Under the pieces are notes generated by a model. The model made no database searches. It had not been told where the DNA came from and saw only the letters and a list, made by a program, of their open reading frames with translations. Source: Thalassotalea psychrophila (lineage in GTDB: Bacteria > Pseudomonadota > Gammaproteobacteria > Enterobacterales > Alteromonadaceae). Taken from it: 64,000 nucleotides of DNA. Location: positions 2,170,001 to 2,234,000 of the forward strand of contig NZ_CP134145.1 in NCBI RefSeq assembly GCF_031583595.1, given 5' to 3'. Shown in pieces: positions 51,351 through 60,654 of this stretch. Each line of letters opens with the position of its first letter. Position 1 is the stretch's first letter. The position numbers were made by a program, and so were the translations under genes.

Positions 51351-52403
51351 TTACCTAAAACTATCGTTAATCGTTCCTAATACTCGCTCACCAGGGCAAA
51401 GTAGGTCTTGTTTTACCTGGTTCATTGGTGTGTCAGCGGTGTTATTCAATTCATGAAAAGTGCTTGCTGTAGGGTCTAAATACAGTAAGCCAGTTAATAT
51501 TTCACCGCGTTGTTTATGCTCTTCTACATCGGTCATTGCTTTTAAGCGGTTTGATGTATCATAGTCTTTATCGAGCTTATGAATACGTAATATCGATCCA
51601 TCATGCAAACAAATGTCTTCAAATTCGCCTTCTGGAATTTGCGCTGTAATTTCTTCTCTAGTAGGCACGAAATCGGTCACAGCCCCCGTTGTTACATGCT
51701 CTTGTACATAGTCATAAGAGCGTGTAGAACCAGGATGATTATTAAATGTAACGCAAGGTGAAATGATGTCGATAAAAGCAAATCCTTGATGGGCAATTGC
51801 CGCTTTTATAATTGGCACTAATTGAGCTTTATCACCAGAAAAGCAGCGTGCCACAAACGATGCACCAAGTTGTAAGGCCATGGTACACAAATCAATGTCA
51901 TTAAATAGGCTAGTATCACCAACTTTATTTTTAACGCCTCTGTCAGATGTGGCAGCAAGTTGACCTTTGGTTAGGCCGTAAACACCGTTATTAGCAACCA
52001 TGTAAACCATGTTGAGTTGGCGCCTGACGACATGAGCAAATTGACCTAAACCTATAGAGGCACTATCACCGTCACCTGACATAGCTAAATAGGTTAAATC
52101 TTTATTGGCCATATTTGCGCCGGTCGTCACCGATGGCATTCTGCCATGCACCGTATTAAAACCATGGGAGTTACTTAGGAAATAAGTTGGAGCCTTAGAA
52201 GAGCAACCTATGCCTGACATTTTAGCAATTTTGTGTGGTTCAATAGATAATTCGGCACATGCATGAATAATGGCGGATGAAATAGAGTCATGACCACAAC
52301 CCGCGCACAGGGTTGATATTGCCCCTTCGTAATCACGATAAGTTAAGCCTAAATCATTAACTGGCAGTGCTTTATGTCTGAATTTAGATTTTGCAAAGCT
52401 CAT
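51351..52403 (-). CDS. 2-oxoacid:ferredoxin oxidoreductase, beta subunit (KorB-like)
   Basis: 350 residues. Thiamine-diphosphate subunit: CAGCGH (Cys33, Cys36) plus a later cysteine for a [4Fe-4S] cluster, the ThDP motif GDGDSASIG...NNGVYGLTKGQ, and the DIISPC region. The ATG at 52403 is used, with AGGAGG 9 bases upstream; an in-frame TTG at 52412 is inside the alpha gene. It lies 1 base after the alpha stop. It converts a 2-oxoacid (probably 2-oxoglutarate) plus CoA to acyl-CoA with reduction of ferredoxin. Confidence 0.9.
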   Translation of the reverse strand: MSFAKSKFRHKALPVNDLGLTYRDYEGAISTLCAGCGHDSISSAIIHACAELSIEPHKIAKMSGIGCSSKAPTYFLSNSHGFNTVHGRMPSVTTGANMANKDLTYLAMSGDGDSASIGLGQFAHVVRRQLNMVYMVANNGVYGLTKGQLAATSDRGVKNKVGDTSLFNDIDLCTMALQLGASFVARCFSGDKAQLVPIIKAAIAHQGFAFIDIISPCVTFNNHPGSTRSYDYVQEHVTTGAVTDFVPTREEITAQIPEGEFEDICLHDGSILRIHKLDKDYDTSNRLKAMTDVEEHKQRGEILTGLLYLDPTASTFHELNNTADTPMNQVKQDLLCPGERVLGTINDSFR

Positions 52404-52404
52404 A

Positions 52405-54261
52405 CTACACAACCTCCTGGTTAGGTATTTGTTGTTCTATCTCGTGAATAATGTCAGAGCTTATTTGTTTAGCTGTTATCGATAAACCATCAAAACATAG
52501 AACTGGCGTCAAACGGTTTGGATCTATATTTAACTCAGTAGATATTAGAGTTCGCATTTGCGCATCACGGTTTTGCTCTATCACAAAAATTTGCTCATGC
52601 TGGTCAATAAATTTTTCTATCTCGCTACCAAATGGAAAGCCTTTTATTCTCATTAAATCAACGGGTATTCCTTGTTTATGGAGAATATGTTTTGCTTCAC
52701 TTATTGCTTGCGCAGTGCTGCCATAGTAAATTAATCCTATCTGCGTGTTTTGCAATCCTGATGATATTTCTGCTTTTGGGATCAAAGTAGCAGCAGTAGA
52801 AAATTTACGCTCTAATCGCTCCATGTTTTTTACATAATCAGCAGATTTTTCAGAATAAATGGCATCTTCATTTCTCGATGTGCCACGGGTAAAGAACGCC
52901 CCTTTATTTGGATGAGTTCCAGCGAAAGTGCGATAACATATACCATCACCGTCAACATCACGGTAACGTCCAAAAGACTCCATATTGTCTAATTCTCGTA
53001 TAGATAGCACTTTACCCAGATCGTACTTTTGTTTGTCATTCCAGATGAATGGCGCAGATAAATGATCATTCATGCCTAAATCTAAATCACTCATAATGAT
53101 CACCGGTGTTTGCAATCTATCACTTAAATCAAAGGCTAGTGCGCTATGCTCAAAACACTCAGATGGAGATTCTGGAAATAATAAAACATGTTTGGTATCT
53201 CCATGGGAAGCATATGCACAAGCTAATACATCTGACTGTTGAGTTCGCGTTGGCATACCAGTTGATGGACCCGCGCGTTGAATATTGATCAATACTAGAG
53301 GGATCTCGGCAAAATAAGCCAAGCCTAAAAACTCTGCCATTAATGATATACCCGGACCACTGGTGGCGGTAAAGGCGCGAGCCCCATTCCAGCCCGCACC
53401 TATTGCCATACCAATGGCGGCTAATTCATCTTCAGCTTGTACTATGGCAAAATTCTTCTTACCAGTTGCTGGGTCTATCCTTAAGCGCTGGCAATAACTG
53501 GCAAACTTCTCAACAACTGAAGTAGAAGGAGTGATAGGATACCAACCAACAACGGTAGCACCACCATAAACGGCGCCTAATCCAGAACCTGTATTACCAT
53601 CGACCATAATACGGTTGCCAATAAGATCGCGGCGTTCGACTTTATAATTAAGCGGACAAGAAAAGTTGTTATTTGCATATTGAAAGCCAAGCTCTAACGC
53701 ATATACATTAGGGGTTATTAGTTTTTCTTTACCTTTAAATTGATCGCCAACTAAGGTTTTTAATACACCAAATTCAATATCAAGCAATGCTGCTAACGCA
53801 CCAACATAAATGACGTTTTTAAATAATTGTCGCTGTCGTGGATTTTGAAATTCTTTTAAACATATGGCTGAAATAGGGATGCCAAGATAATTTATATCAT
53901 CTCTTAATAATTGCTCTGGAATTTGTTTTGATGAATCAAATAGTAAATAGCCACCAGGTGCAACATCTTCAATATCAGCAATAAAACTTTGTGCGTTCAT
54001 CGCGACAATAATTTCTGTTTTACCACCGCGCCGTCCTAAAAATTCATTTTCATTGAGCCGAACTTCATACCAAGTAGGCGAGCCTTGAATATTTGAAGGG
54101 AAGATGTTTTTAGCACTAACTGGAATGCCCATACGCATAATTGCTTTCGCAAACATGTTATTAGCACTGGCAGAGCCAGTACCATTAGTATTAGCGAACT
54201 TAACAACAAAATCATTTACTTTGCTTGTTGTATTAATCGTTGCGGCGTTGTTATTGATCAT
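52405..54261 (-). CDS. 2-oxoacid:ferredoxin oxidoreductase, fused gamma-alpha subunit (KorA-like)
   Basis: 618 residues: an N-terminal gamma-type domain (about 1-190, GTGSASANNMFAKAI...GRRGGKTEIIVAMN) fused to the alpha domain (GYPITPST-like GWYPITPSTSVVEKF and the EDELAAIGMAIGAGWNGARAFTATSGPG segment) and a C-terminal transketolase-like domain. The fused gamma-alpha form is typical of aerobic 2-oxoglutarate ferredoxin oxidoreductases. It overlaps the upstream oxidoreductase gene by 4 bases (ATGA). Confidence 0.9.
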   Translation of the reverse strand: MINNNAATINTTSKVNDFVVKFANTNGTGSASANNMFAKAIMRMGIPVSAKNIFPSNIQGSPTWYEVRLNENEFLGRRGGKTEIIVAMNAQSFIADIEDVAPGGYLLFDSSKQIPEQLLRDDINYLGIPISAICLKEFQNPRQRQLFKNVIYVGALAALLDIEFGVLKTLVGDQFKGKEKLITPNVYALELGFQYANNNFSCPLNYKVERRDLIGNRIMVDGNTGSGLGAVYGGATVVGWYPITPSTSVVEKFASYCQRLRIDPATGKKNFAIVQAEDELAAIGMAIGAGWNGARAFTATSGPGISLMAEFLGLAYFAEIPLVLINIQRAGPSTGMPTRTQQSDVLACAYASHGDTKHVLLFPESPSECFEHSALAFDLSDRLQTPVIIMSDLDLGMNDHLSAPFIWNDKQKYDLGKVLSIRELDNMESFGRYRDVDGDGICYRTFAGTHPNKGAFFTRGTSRNEDAIYSEKSADYVKNMERLERKFSTAATLIPKAEISSGLQNTQIGLIYYGSTAQAISEAKHILHKQGIPVDLMRIKGFPFGSEIEKFIDQHEQIFVIEQNRDAQMRTLISTELNIDPNRLTPVLCFDGLSITAKQISSDIIHEIEQQIPNQEVV

Positions 54262-56048
54262 TTTATTGTCGCCTCTATATTATCAAGCGTAAGCTTTTGC
54301 ATATCCCATGCTCCCGTTGGACAACGCTCTGCACATAATCCACAGTGCAAACACATATCTTCATCTTTCACCATAATATTGCCGGTTTTGAGATTGTCTG
54401 AAATAAAGTAGTCCTGTTCATCGGTAGCTTTATCTACCTTGAGTTTACCTTTCAACAGTTCTTGTGGGGGCGTATTGTTATCATTAATATCAGCAATAAA
54501 ATTGATGCAGTCGGTAGGGCAGATATCTTCACATGCTGAGCATTCAATACACGTGCTTTCAGTAAATACTGTTTGTACGTCACAATTTAAACAACGGCTG
54601 GCTTCTTCTAACGCTAACTTTTCATCAAAGCCTAACTCAACTTCTGTTGCTAGCTCTTTAACCGCATCTTCCCAACTAATATGTGGTACAAGATTGCGGT
54701 TATCATGATCGATAATATTGGTATAACTCCACTCATGCATGCCCATTTTTTGGCTAACAAGGTTGAAATTACTGTCTGGTCTTTTTGTAGGAACTTTTCC
54801 CTGACAAAATAAATCGATAGATATCGCGGCTTTATGACCATGAGCAACGGCAGTGATGATGTTTTCTGGGCCGTAAGCTGCATCACCACCAAAAAATACT
54901 CTATCAATACTCGATTGTAATGTTTCCTCATTTAAACAAGGTTGATCCCAATCGTTAAAATCTAAACCTATATCACGCTCTATCCAAGGAAAGGAAGTAT
55001 CTTGTCCTATTGCAACTAATACTAGATCACACTCTGCTAATAATGTATTTCCGGTATTTTTAAGTACACGCTTGCCGCCTCTGTCGTAAAACGATTCAAC
55101 TTCATCAAACAATACGCCTTTTAACTTACCTTTTTCAATGACAAATTCTTTCGGTGTATGGTTAACAATAATGTCGATACTTTCAGCTTTCGCATCTTCC
55201 TTTTCCCAAGGTGAGGCTTTCATTGCTTCATAACTTGAACGTACAATTACTTTAACGTCAGTTGCGCCAAGCCTTTTCGCCGTTCGACAACAATCCATAG
55301 CAGTGTTACCACCACCAAGTACAACGACTCGTTTCGGCGCAGATTCATTATGACCAAAGCTAACATTAGATAACCAATCTATGCCAATGGCTATCTGTGG
55401 CTTAGCATCTTCATAACCAGGAATGTTTAAAGCGCGGCCTTTTGGTGCACCAGTACCAACGAATATCGCATCATAATTGCTTTGTAATAGTTTATGCAGG
55501 CTAGTAATAGGGGTGCCAAAATGGGTTTCAACGCCCATATTAAGGATATAATTTATTTCTTCATCAAGTACAGTTTCAGGTAATCTAAAAGCGGGTATTT
55601 GACTGCGCATCATACCACCGCCTTTTATGTCTCGATCAAAAATCGATACACGGTAACCTAAAGGTAATAAATCTCTGGCAACGGTTAATGACGCAGGGCC
55701 GGCGCCAATTAGTGCAATATGTTTACCATTATTTTCACTGGGAGCTTTCGGTAAACGTTCAGTAATATCATCTTTATAGTCTGCTGTTACGCGTTTTAAT
55801 CTACATATGGCTACAGGCTCTTCTTCAACTCGGCCACGTCGACAAGCGGGTTCGCAAGGCCTATCGCATACTCTTCCTAAAACGCCTGGAAATACGTTAG
55901 ATTGCCAATTAAGCATATAGGCATCAGTATAACGTTTATCTGCAATAAGGCGGATGTACTCGGGGACTGGAGTATGGGCAGGGCAAGCTTGCTGGCAATC
56001 AACTACTTTCATGTAATGGTTGTAGTTTGATACATCAGTTTTTTTCAA
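54258..56048 (-). CDS. GltD-like FAD/NAD(P) oxidoreductase with four Fe-S motifs
   Basis: 596 residues. N-terminal cysteine-rich Fe-S domain (CQQACPAHTPVPEYI, CDRPCEPACRRG), FAD-binding GAGPASLTVARDLL, NAD(P)-binding GGGNTAMDCCRTAKRLGA, a second flavin motif FFGGDAAYGPENIITAVAHGH, and two C-terminal [4Fe-4S] ferredoxin motifs (CIECSACEDICPTDC and CLHCGLCAERCPTG). It should shuttle electrons between NAD(P)H and the ferredoxin-dependent oxidoreductase encoded by the next two genes, with which it overlaps. First gene of the operon. Confidence 0.9.
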   Translation of the reverse strand: MKKTDVSNYNHYMKVVDCQQACPAHTPVPEYIRLIADKRYTDAYMLNWQSNVFPGVLGRVCDRPCEPACRRGRVEEEPVAICRLKRVTADYKDDITERLPKAPSENNGKHIALIGAGPASLTVARDLLPLGYRVSIFDRDIKGGGMMRSQIPAFRLPETVLDEEINYILNMGVETHFGTPITSLHKLLQSNYDAIFVGTGAPKGRALNIPGYEDAKPQIAIGIDWLSNVSFGHNESAPKRVVVLGGGNTAMDCCRTAKRLGATDVKVIVRSSYEAMKASPWEKEDAKAESIDIIVNHTPKEFVIEKGKLKGVLFDEVESFYDRGGKRVLKNTGNTLLAECDLVLVAIGQDTSFPWIERDIGLDFNDWDQPCLNEETLQSSIDRVFFGGDAAYGPENIITAVAHGHKAAISIDLFCQGKVPTKRPDSNFNLVSQKMGMHEWSYTNIIDHDNRNLVPHISWEDAVKELATEVELGFDEKLALEEASRCLNCDVQTVFTESTCIECSACEDICPTDCINFIADINDNNTPPQELLKGKLKVDKATDEQDYFISDNLKTGNIMVKDEDMCLHCGLCAERCPTGAWDMQKLTLDNIEATIK

Positions 56049-56106
56049 AGTAACACCATAAAGTTAATAAACTGTTACTTATAATGTACACAATTATTTC
56101 AAATAA

Positions 56107-56601
56107 TTAAGTATTTCTTTGAAATATTTTTAAAGTCATACCTGATATTAAACTGACGAAAACAGCGAAGCCTATTCCTGTGGCGATTGCGGCAATATTT
56201 AATGGAATTGTTAACTGATAATCTTGTAAAGTTGCTCTGGCAATCTCTAAATCTAATTCAATAATAAAGTAATAAATTTGTAAAAAATAATCTGATTCAA
56301 ATAAATGAGAAACATGTTTAGTTAATAATGAGATACGGTCTATTAAATCAAATACCACATCACCAGCAGCGTTTATACCCGGGTCACTATTCATTTGATA
56401 ACGTCGTACCAATAATAAAATATCACCTTGGTAATGTTGGTCGGCAATATACTGATATTTTTGTAGTTGATATTGCGCTTCAGCTAAGTGACCAGATATA
56501 CGTTGGCCGTATTGCTGGATAAAGCCAGGCAGCTGCATGGCAACTACTGCATTTACAGAAAACAATATTTTATCGAATGTGCTACAAATAAATCTCAACA
56601 T
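56107..56601 (-). CDS. DUF2937-family membrane protein
   Basis: 164 residues with the family-type start MLRFICSTFDKILFSVNAVVAMQLPGFIQQYGQRISGHL, a long amphipathic middle, and a C-terminal transmembrane helix (about 134-155). Function unknown. It stands upstream of the GltD-like gene on the same strand, 58 bases away. Confidence 0.75.
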   Translation of the reverse strand: MLRFICSTFDKILFSVNAVVAMQLPGFIQQYGQRISGHLAEAQYQLQKYQYIADQHYQGDILLLVRRYQMNSDPGINAAGDVVFDLIDRISLLTKHVSHLFESDYFLQIYYFIIELDLEIARATLQDYQLTIPLNIAAIATGIGFAVFVSLISGMTLKIFQRNT

Positions 56602-56760
56602 ATCATGCCGTTACAATGAGCCTTAGTAATTATAGTAACTTACCAATACGTATTAGCAAGTTTATGTATTGCCTTTGAATTAAATTTAAAATCTATTGGT
56701 AAGTGTTTAGGGTAAGTTGTTAAACTAGGAACTTGTAAACTACTTCCAATCAAGAATTCT

Positions 56761-57312
56761 ATGTACAGCAATCAACAAGTCATTAATCAATGTAAACAAT
56801 GGGTCGATAAAATCATTATTGGGTTAAACTTTTGTCCCTTTGCTAAAAAAGAGTTTGTCCAAAATACTATTGCCTATCCGGTAATTCGAAATGTTGATTT
56901 AGCGACGGCACTGCAATCATTGCTTGATGAGTGCAAACGTTTAGATAAGCACCCAGAAATTGAAACCTCTTTAGTAATCTATCCAGAAAATTTTCAATAC
57001 TTTTACGATTACTTAGAGTTAGTTAACATGGCTGAAAACCTTATGGTGGCAGAAGGTTATGAAGGTATTTATCAAATAGCGTCTTTTCATCCTGATTATG
57101 TATTTAACGGTGTGGATGAAGATGATGAAAGCAATTTTACTAACCGATCACCATTTCCTATTTTACATGTTATTCGTGAACAATCGATGGAAAGGGCGGT
57201 AAACGCTCATCCTGATCCTGAAGGCATTCCGGATCGCAACATCGAATTATGCTATGAAAAAGGCAGTGATTTTTTTAAACAATTTCTGTTAAGCATAAGT
57301 AAAGAAAAATAA
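56761..57312 (+). CDS. DUF1415-family protein
   Basis: 183 residues with the family hallmark IIGLNFCPFAKKEF near the N-terminus, then PE-rich helices and a C-terminal HPDPEGIPDRN. Cytoplasmic, conserved in many proteobacteria, function unknown. 12 bases upstream of the LysE-type gene, probably co-transcribed. Confidence 0.85.
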   Translation: MYSNQQVINQCKQWVDKIIIGLNFCPFAKKEFVQNTIAYPVIRNVDLATALQSLLDECKRLDKHPEIETSLVIYPENFQYFYDYLELVNMAENLMVAEGYEGIYQIASFHPDYVFNGVDEDDESNFTNRSPFPILHVIREQSMERAVNAHPDPEGIPDRNIELCYEKGSDFFKQFLLSISKEK

Positions 57313-57324
57313 AGGATATTGAAC

Positions 57325-57957
57325 ATGGACTTTAGTCACTATTACGCTGAATTTTTAACGATTGCTTTGGTACACTTTTTGGCCGTTGCCAGCCCAGGTC
57401 CAGATTTTGCTGTTATCGTAAAACAAAGTTTAACCCGTGGTCGCCGCACCGCTATTATCACTAGCTTTGGCGTTGGCAGCGCGATACTTTTACATGTCAC
57501 TTATTCATTAGTTGGTATCGGTTTACTAATTGCCAGTGATCCGATGTATTTTACCGTTCTATCTTACGTAGCAGCTGCTTATCTAAGTTATATAGGCATT
57601 CAAGGCCTTAGAGCTAAACCTAATAGTGGCCACAGTGATGATAAATTTGCGAAAAAACAGCAACAAAGCGGCACTAAAGCATTTTTTACCGGATTTTTAG
57701 TGAATGGTTTAAATGTAAAAGCCACATTATTCTTCGTATCGTTATTCTCTTTAGTGATCTCGCCTCAAACACCAACGCTTGTACAAGCATTTTATGGCGG
57801 GTATATGGCATTAGCTACGGCTGCTTGGTTCTGCTTTTTATCGATTATGTTAACTATTGGCAAATTTAGAGCGAAGCTATTGCAAAAGGCTCATATAATT
57901 GATCGCTGTATGGGCATAGTTCTTATCGCCTTAGCCGTTAAAATAATTGTCGGTTAG
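57325..57957 (+). CDS. LysE/RhtB-family amino-acid exporter
   Basis: 210 residues, five to six transmembrane helices with the family motif ASPGPDFAVIVKQSLTRGRR at the end of helix 1 and GFLVNGLNVKATLFFVSLFS in the middle. It exports amino acids or their derivatives; substrate not predictable. ATG at 57325 with AAAGGA 8 bases upstream; an in-frame TTG two codons earlier is less likely. Confidence 0.92.
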   Translation: MDFSHYYAEFLTIALVHFLAVASPGPDFAVIVKQSLTRGRRTAIITSFGVGSAILLHVTYSLVGIGLLIASDPMYFTVLSYVAAAYLSYIGIQGLRAKPNSGHSDDKFAKKQQQSGTKAFFTGFLVNGLNVKATLFFVSLFSLVISPQTPTLVQAFYGGYMALATAAWFCFLSIMLTIGKFRAKLLQKAHIIDRCMGIVLIALAVKIIVG

Positions 57958-58017
57958 CCAAAAACACATAACTCATTACAAACTTAACCATACTTTGCTA
58001 ATCAATTTGTTGATTAC

Positions 58018-58028
58018 TTTGGTATAAT
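58018..58028 (+). promoter_or_regulatory. Extended -10 promoter upstream of the 257-aa membrane-protein gene
   Basis: TGGTATAAT (TGn plus perfect TATAAT at 58023-58028), preceded by the inverted repeat ATCAA-tttg-TTGAT (58001-58014), which could be an operator. About 30 bases before the GTG start. Confidence 0.55.
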
Positions 58029-58060
58029 CATTTCCATATTCCCAAAAGAAAATCATTATT

Positions 58061-58834
58061 GTGCAAGAAAAAAGATTCGTTGAAATAGGTTCCAACCTTG
58101 ATAAAGCAGTTCAAGGTGATTATAAATTAGATGTTCAAGCGATTTTTAAGGAAGGTTGGACTTTAACCAAAACCAATAAGCAAGCGATATTATCAGGATT
58201 GGTATTTGTCTTTTTAATGGGCATTATTATAACTATGGTTGCCGCCGAGTATATGGGCGGTATTGAAACGGTTATGCAAAACAATCAATCGCAAGTGGCA
58301 ATAAACTTAATCATTACAGTATTATTATGGCCCTTTATTGCAGGTATTGAAATGATGGGCATATCTCATGCCGTTGGCATTAAAACCCGTACAGGGTTTG
58401 TGTTTGCATTTTTAAAACGCAGCGCCTATACCGCTATTACAGCACTTATTATCGCAAGTATTACTTCCATAGGTTTTTATCTTATTTTACCCGGCATTTA
58501 TCTAGCAGTAGCTTTATCATTAACAATTCCACTTATTGTCGAAAAAAATATGTCACCAATAAATTCTATTGTTTTATCGTTAAAAGCAACCCGATTCCAA
58601 TGGTTTAAATTATTACAAATATACAGCTTACTTCTGTTGGCTGCATTGTTGTCTTTATTGCCGGGTTTTATCGGTTTTCCACCAATAATTGCTATGGTCA
58701 TATTTTTTGTCGCCATGGGCTTTTTAGCGCCACTTTATTACAATATTAAAGGTATATTGTATCGTGAAATTTTTGGCGTTCGTATGCAGGTTATAGGCAA
58801 ACCTGGCGAACAAGACACGTTCTTTTCTGCCTAA
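58061..58834 (+). CDS. Multi-pass membrane protein of unknown function, 257 aa
   Basis: GTG start at 58061 (no better ATG; the ribosome-binding site is weak). A soluble N-terminal 40 residues is followed by five or six hydrophobic helices (about 45-68, 85-110, 125-160, 180-200 and 203-228). The repeated GLIxxx/IPL-type pattern resembles uncharacterised glycerophosphoryl-diester/YciC-like membrane proteins, but I cannot assign a family. It heads a same-strand run with a Bax-like glucosaminidase and a DUF2987 gene, suggesting an envelope role. Confidence 0.6.
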   Translation: MQEKRFVEIGSNLDKAVQGDYKLDVQAIFKEGWTLTKTNKQAILSGLVFVFLMGIIITMVAAEYMGGIETVMQNNQSQVAINLIITVLLWPFIAGIEMMGISHAVGIKTRTGFVFAFLKRSAYTAITALIIASITSIGFYLILPGIYLAVALSLTIPLIVEKNMSPINSIVLSLKATRFQWFKLLQIYSLLLLAALLSLLPGFIGFPPIIAMVIFFVAMGFLAPLYYNIKGILYREIFGVRMQVIGKPGEQDTFFSA

Positions 58835-58870
58835 TTCGAATGTGCATAAAGAAATAAGAAGGATCTTATA

Positions 58871-59719
58871 ATGGTTAGCCCAAATAGAAAAAAACATAAT
58901 ACAATTAAAGGTGTATTACTTATTGCCATTTTTATGATGGCATTATTTCCTTTCATTTTTATCAGTGAAACTGATGTATTTATTAGCGATCATAAAATAG
59001 AAGATAGACCTGCAAAAAAGCTTAATAAACTTGTTGTCGTTGAAAAACCTTTACATGATGTACAGTTGCCTGACTTTATTGCTATTAAAGATATTCCTAC
59101 TCGTAAGCAGCAATTCTTCAATTTTTTAAAGCCAGCAATCGATCATGAAAATAGCAAACTTGCTAAGCGTCGAGCAAAAGTAATTGCAATTTCAGCCGCG
59201 ATAACCTCGCAGCAAACCTTAACTAAAAAACAACTTAAGTTTCTTACCAAATACGCTGAAAAGTATAAGTTAAAAAATACCTCTTCATCAGTAGCTATTG
59301 TTGAGCAATTGCTATTGAGAATAGATCAAATTCCAAGGGAACTTGTGTTAGTACAAGCAGCGAATGAGTCTGCGTGGGGCAGTTCTCGCTTTGCTCGCAT
59401 AGGTTTAAATTTTTTTGGCATGTGGTGCTTTAAGAAAAATTGTGGCTTGGTGCCAAAAGGCAGGGATTCAGGATTAAATCATGAGGTTGCGGCTTTTGAT
59501 GATTTAGAACAAATGGTTAATCATTATTTTCATAATATTAATACCAACCAAGCTTATGATTTATTCAGAACGATCAGGGGCCAGTTAAGAGACCATGGTA
59601 TTGAACTTCGTCCAGATGTACTAGCCACAGGTTTACTACCGTATTCAGAGCGAGGCATGGATTACATTGTTGAGATTAATACTATGCTCCGTCACAACCA
59701 TAAATATATTAAAGCGTAA
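58871..59719 (+). CDS. Bax-like glucosaminidase-domain protein
   Basis: 282 residues. N-terminal transmembrane helix or signal anchor (about 13-32), a polar linker, then the glucosaminidase domain with the catalytic-type glutamate in AANESAWGSSRFA, NFFGMWCF and the SERGMDYIVEINTML ending, as in E. coli Bax. Expected to cut peptidoglycan glycan strands in the periplasm. AGAAGG precedes the ATG. Followed 9 bases later by the DUF2987 gene. Confidence 0.87.
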   Translation: MVSPNRKKHNTIKGVLLIAIFMMALFPFIFISETDVFISDHKIEDRPAKKLNKLVVVEKPLHDVQLPDFIAIKDIPTRKQQFFNFLKPAIDHENSKLAKRRAKVIAISAAITSQQTLTKKQLKFLTKYAEKYKLKNTSSSVAIVEQLLLRIDQIPRELVLVQAANESAWGSSRFARIGLNFFGMWCFKKNCGLVPKGRDSGLNHEVAAFDDLEQMVNHYFHNINTNQAYDLFRTIRGQLRDHGIELRPDVLATGLLPYSERGMDYIVEINTMLRHNHKYIKA

Positions 59720-59728
59720 ATAAATTAT

Positions 59729-60424
59729 ATGAAACAAACTGCAAAGAAACCAACACCAAGTAAACTCAGTTCAATTAATAAATGTATTGCCGCTGGCGTA
59801 CTATCACTTTGTACATTTGCTAGCCAAGCGGTAGATCTAGAGTATAAAGGTTTTTATCAGCGCTTAGACTTAATAAAAGAGCATAAACTTGATCAAATTA
59901 CCATGGGCTTTTACTTAGTTGATTCTTATAAAAGAACACGTTGTGAACTAGTTAATGCAACAATGCTAGCGCAAGGTAAAGAACCTGCACAAATTGAAAT
60001 AGCTAGTGATGGTCAGCTATTAGTGCCGTTATCGCGTGAGTTATACGACAAGTTCGCTTTGCTTCGAGTAAAATTAAAAGATGAATACCAAAACTGCATT
60101 TTGCAGATGCAGATGCAAGTTAAAGACAAAACAAAAACGGACTTTAGCTTTAGTGAATTAGCGCTAATAACAAAACAAATGCAAGAACTGGTTGACGAGT
60201 TCGGTTCATTTTTGTGGTTTATGATGCCTAACGTTAATGGCTTGCATATTGAGCTTAGCCGTGCGGAGAGCATTTCTTACATCGATGATGAATTGAAAAA
60301 CTCTTTAAACTGTGAACAAAACAAATGTAAATTAAATATTGATCAAGATAATCAATCTACTGAAAAAGCGATAAGCTTTGATTTACCTCCAACCGTTATT
60401 TCGCCTTGGATTAAAGACGATTAA
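59729..60424 (+). CDS. DUF2987-family periplasmic protein
   Basis: 231 residues with a signal sequence (hydrophobic about 19-31, cleavage near SQA-VDL at 34). The start of the mature part, LEYKGFYQRLDLIKEHKLDQITMGFYL, is typical of DUF2987 proteins of Alteromonadales. Two cysteines late in the sequence (about 203 and 208) may pair. Function unknown; the position after the Bax-like gene suggests envelope maintenance. Confidence 0.75.
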   Translation: MKQTAKKPTPSKLSSINKCIAAGVLSLCTFASQAVDLEYKGFYQRLDLIKEHKLDQITMGFYLVDSYKRTRCELVNATMLAQGKEPAQIEIASDGQLLVPLSRELYDKFALLRVKLKDEYQNCILQMQMQVKDKTKTDFSFSELALITKQMQELVDEFGSFLWFMMPNVNGLHIELSRAESISYIDDELKNSLNCEQNKCKLNIDQDNQSTEKAISFDLPPTVISPWIKDD

Positions 60425-60440
60425 AATTAGAAAAAGTACG

Positions 60441-60571
60441 CCGTCATCCTGTGCGAGTATAAGCGAGACACGGGATCTCTTGACGCATATAGCGGTTAAT
60501 AAAATTAAATTTATTTAGTCTCAATATAACTGGTGGAGGTCCCCGATGTCGCTTGAGCTCCTCGGGGATGA
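60441..60571. repeat. Intergenic element with CGTCATCC/GGATGACG ends (family D)
   Basis: CGTCATCC near 60442 and GGATGACG near 60563-60570 are exact inverted repeats bounding about 130 bases that contain smaller palindromic pieces (CCCCGA...TCGGGG-type). It fills the gap between the convergent DUF2987 and Tsx-like genes. It resembles REP/BIME units. Confidence 0.5.
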
Positions 60572-60654
60572 CGTGGTGTAAGTTAACAAATATAGCGTTG
60601 TTTTTTATGTTAACGCCACGTAGTGGCATATGTAGAAATGCGCAGCAGATCTAT

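Noticed and set aside
52404..52412. TTG start for the KorB-like subunit
   Set aside because: The ATG at 52403 has AGGAGG at correct spacing and lies 1 base after the upstream stop; the TTG codon would overlap the alpha gene without benefit.
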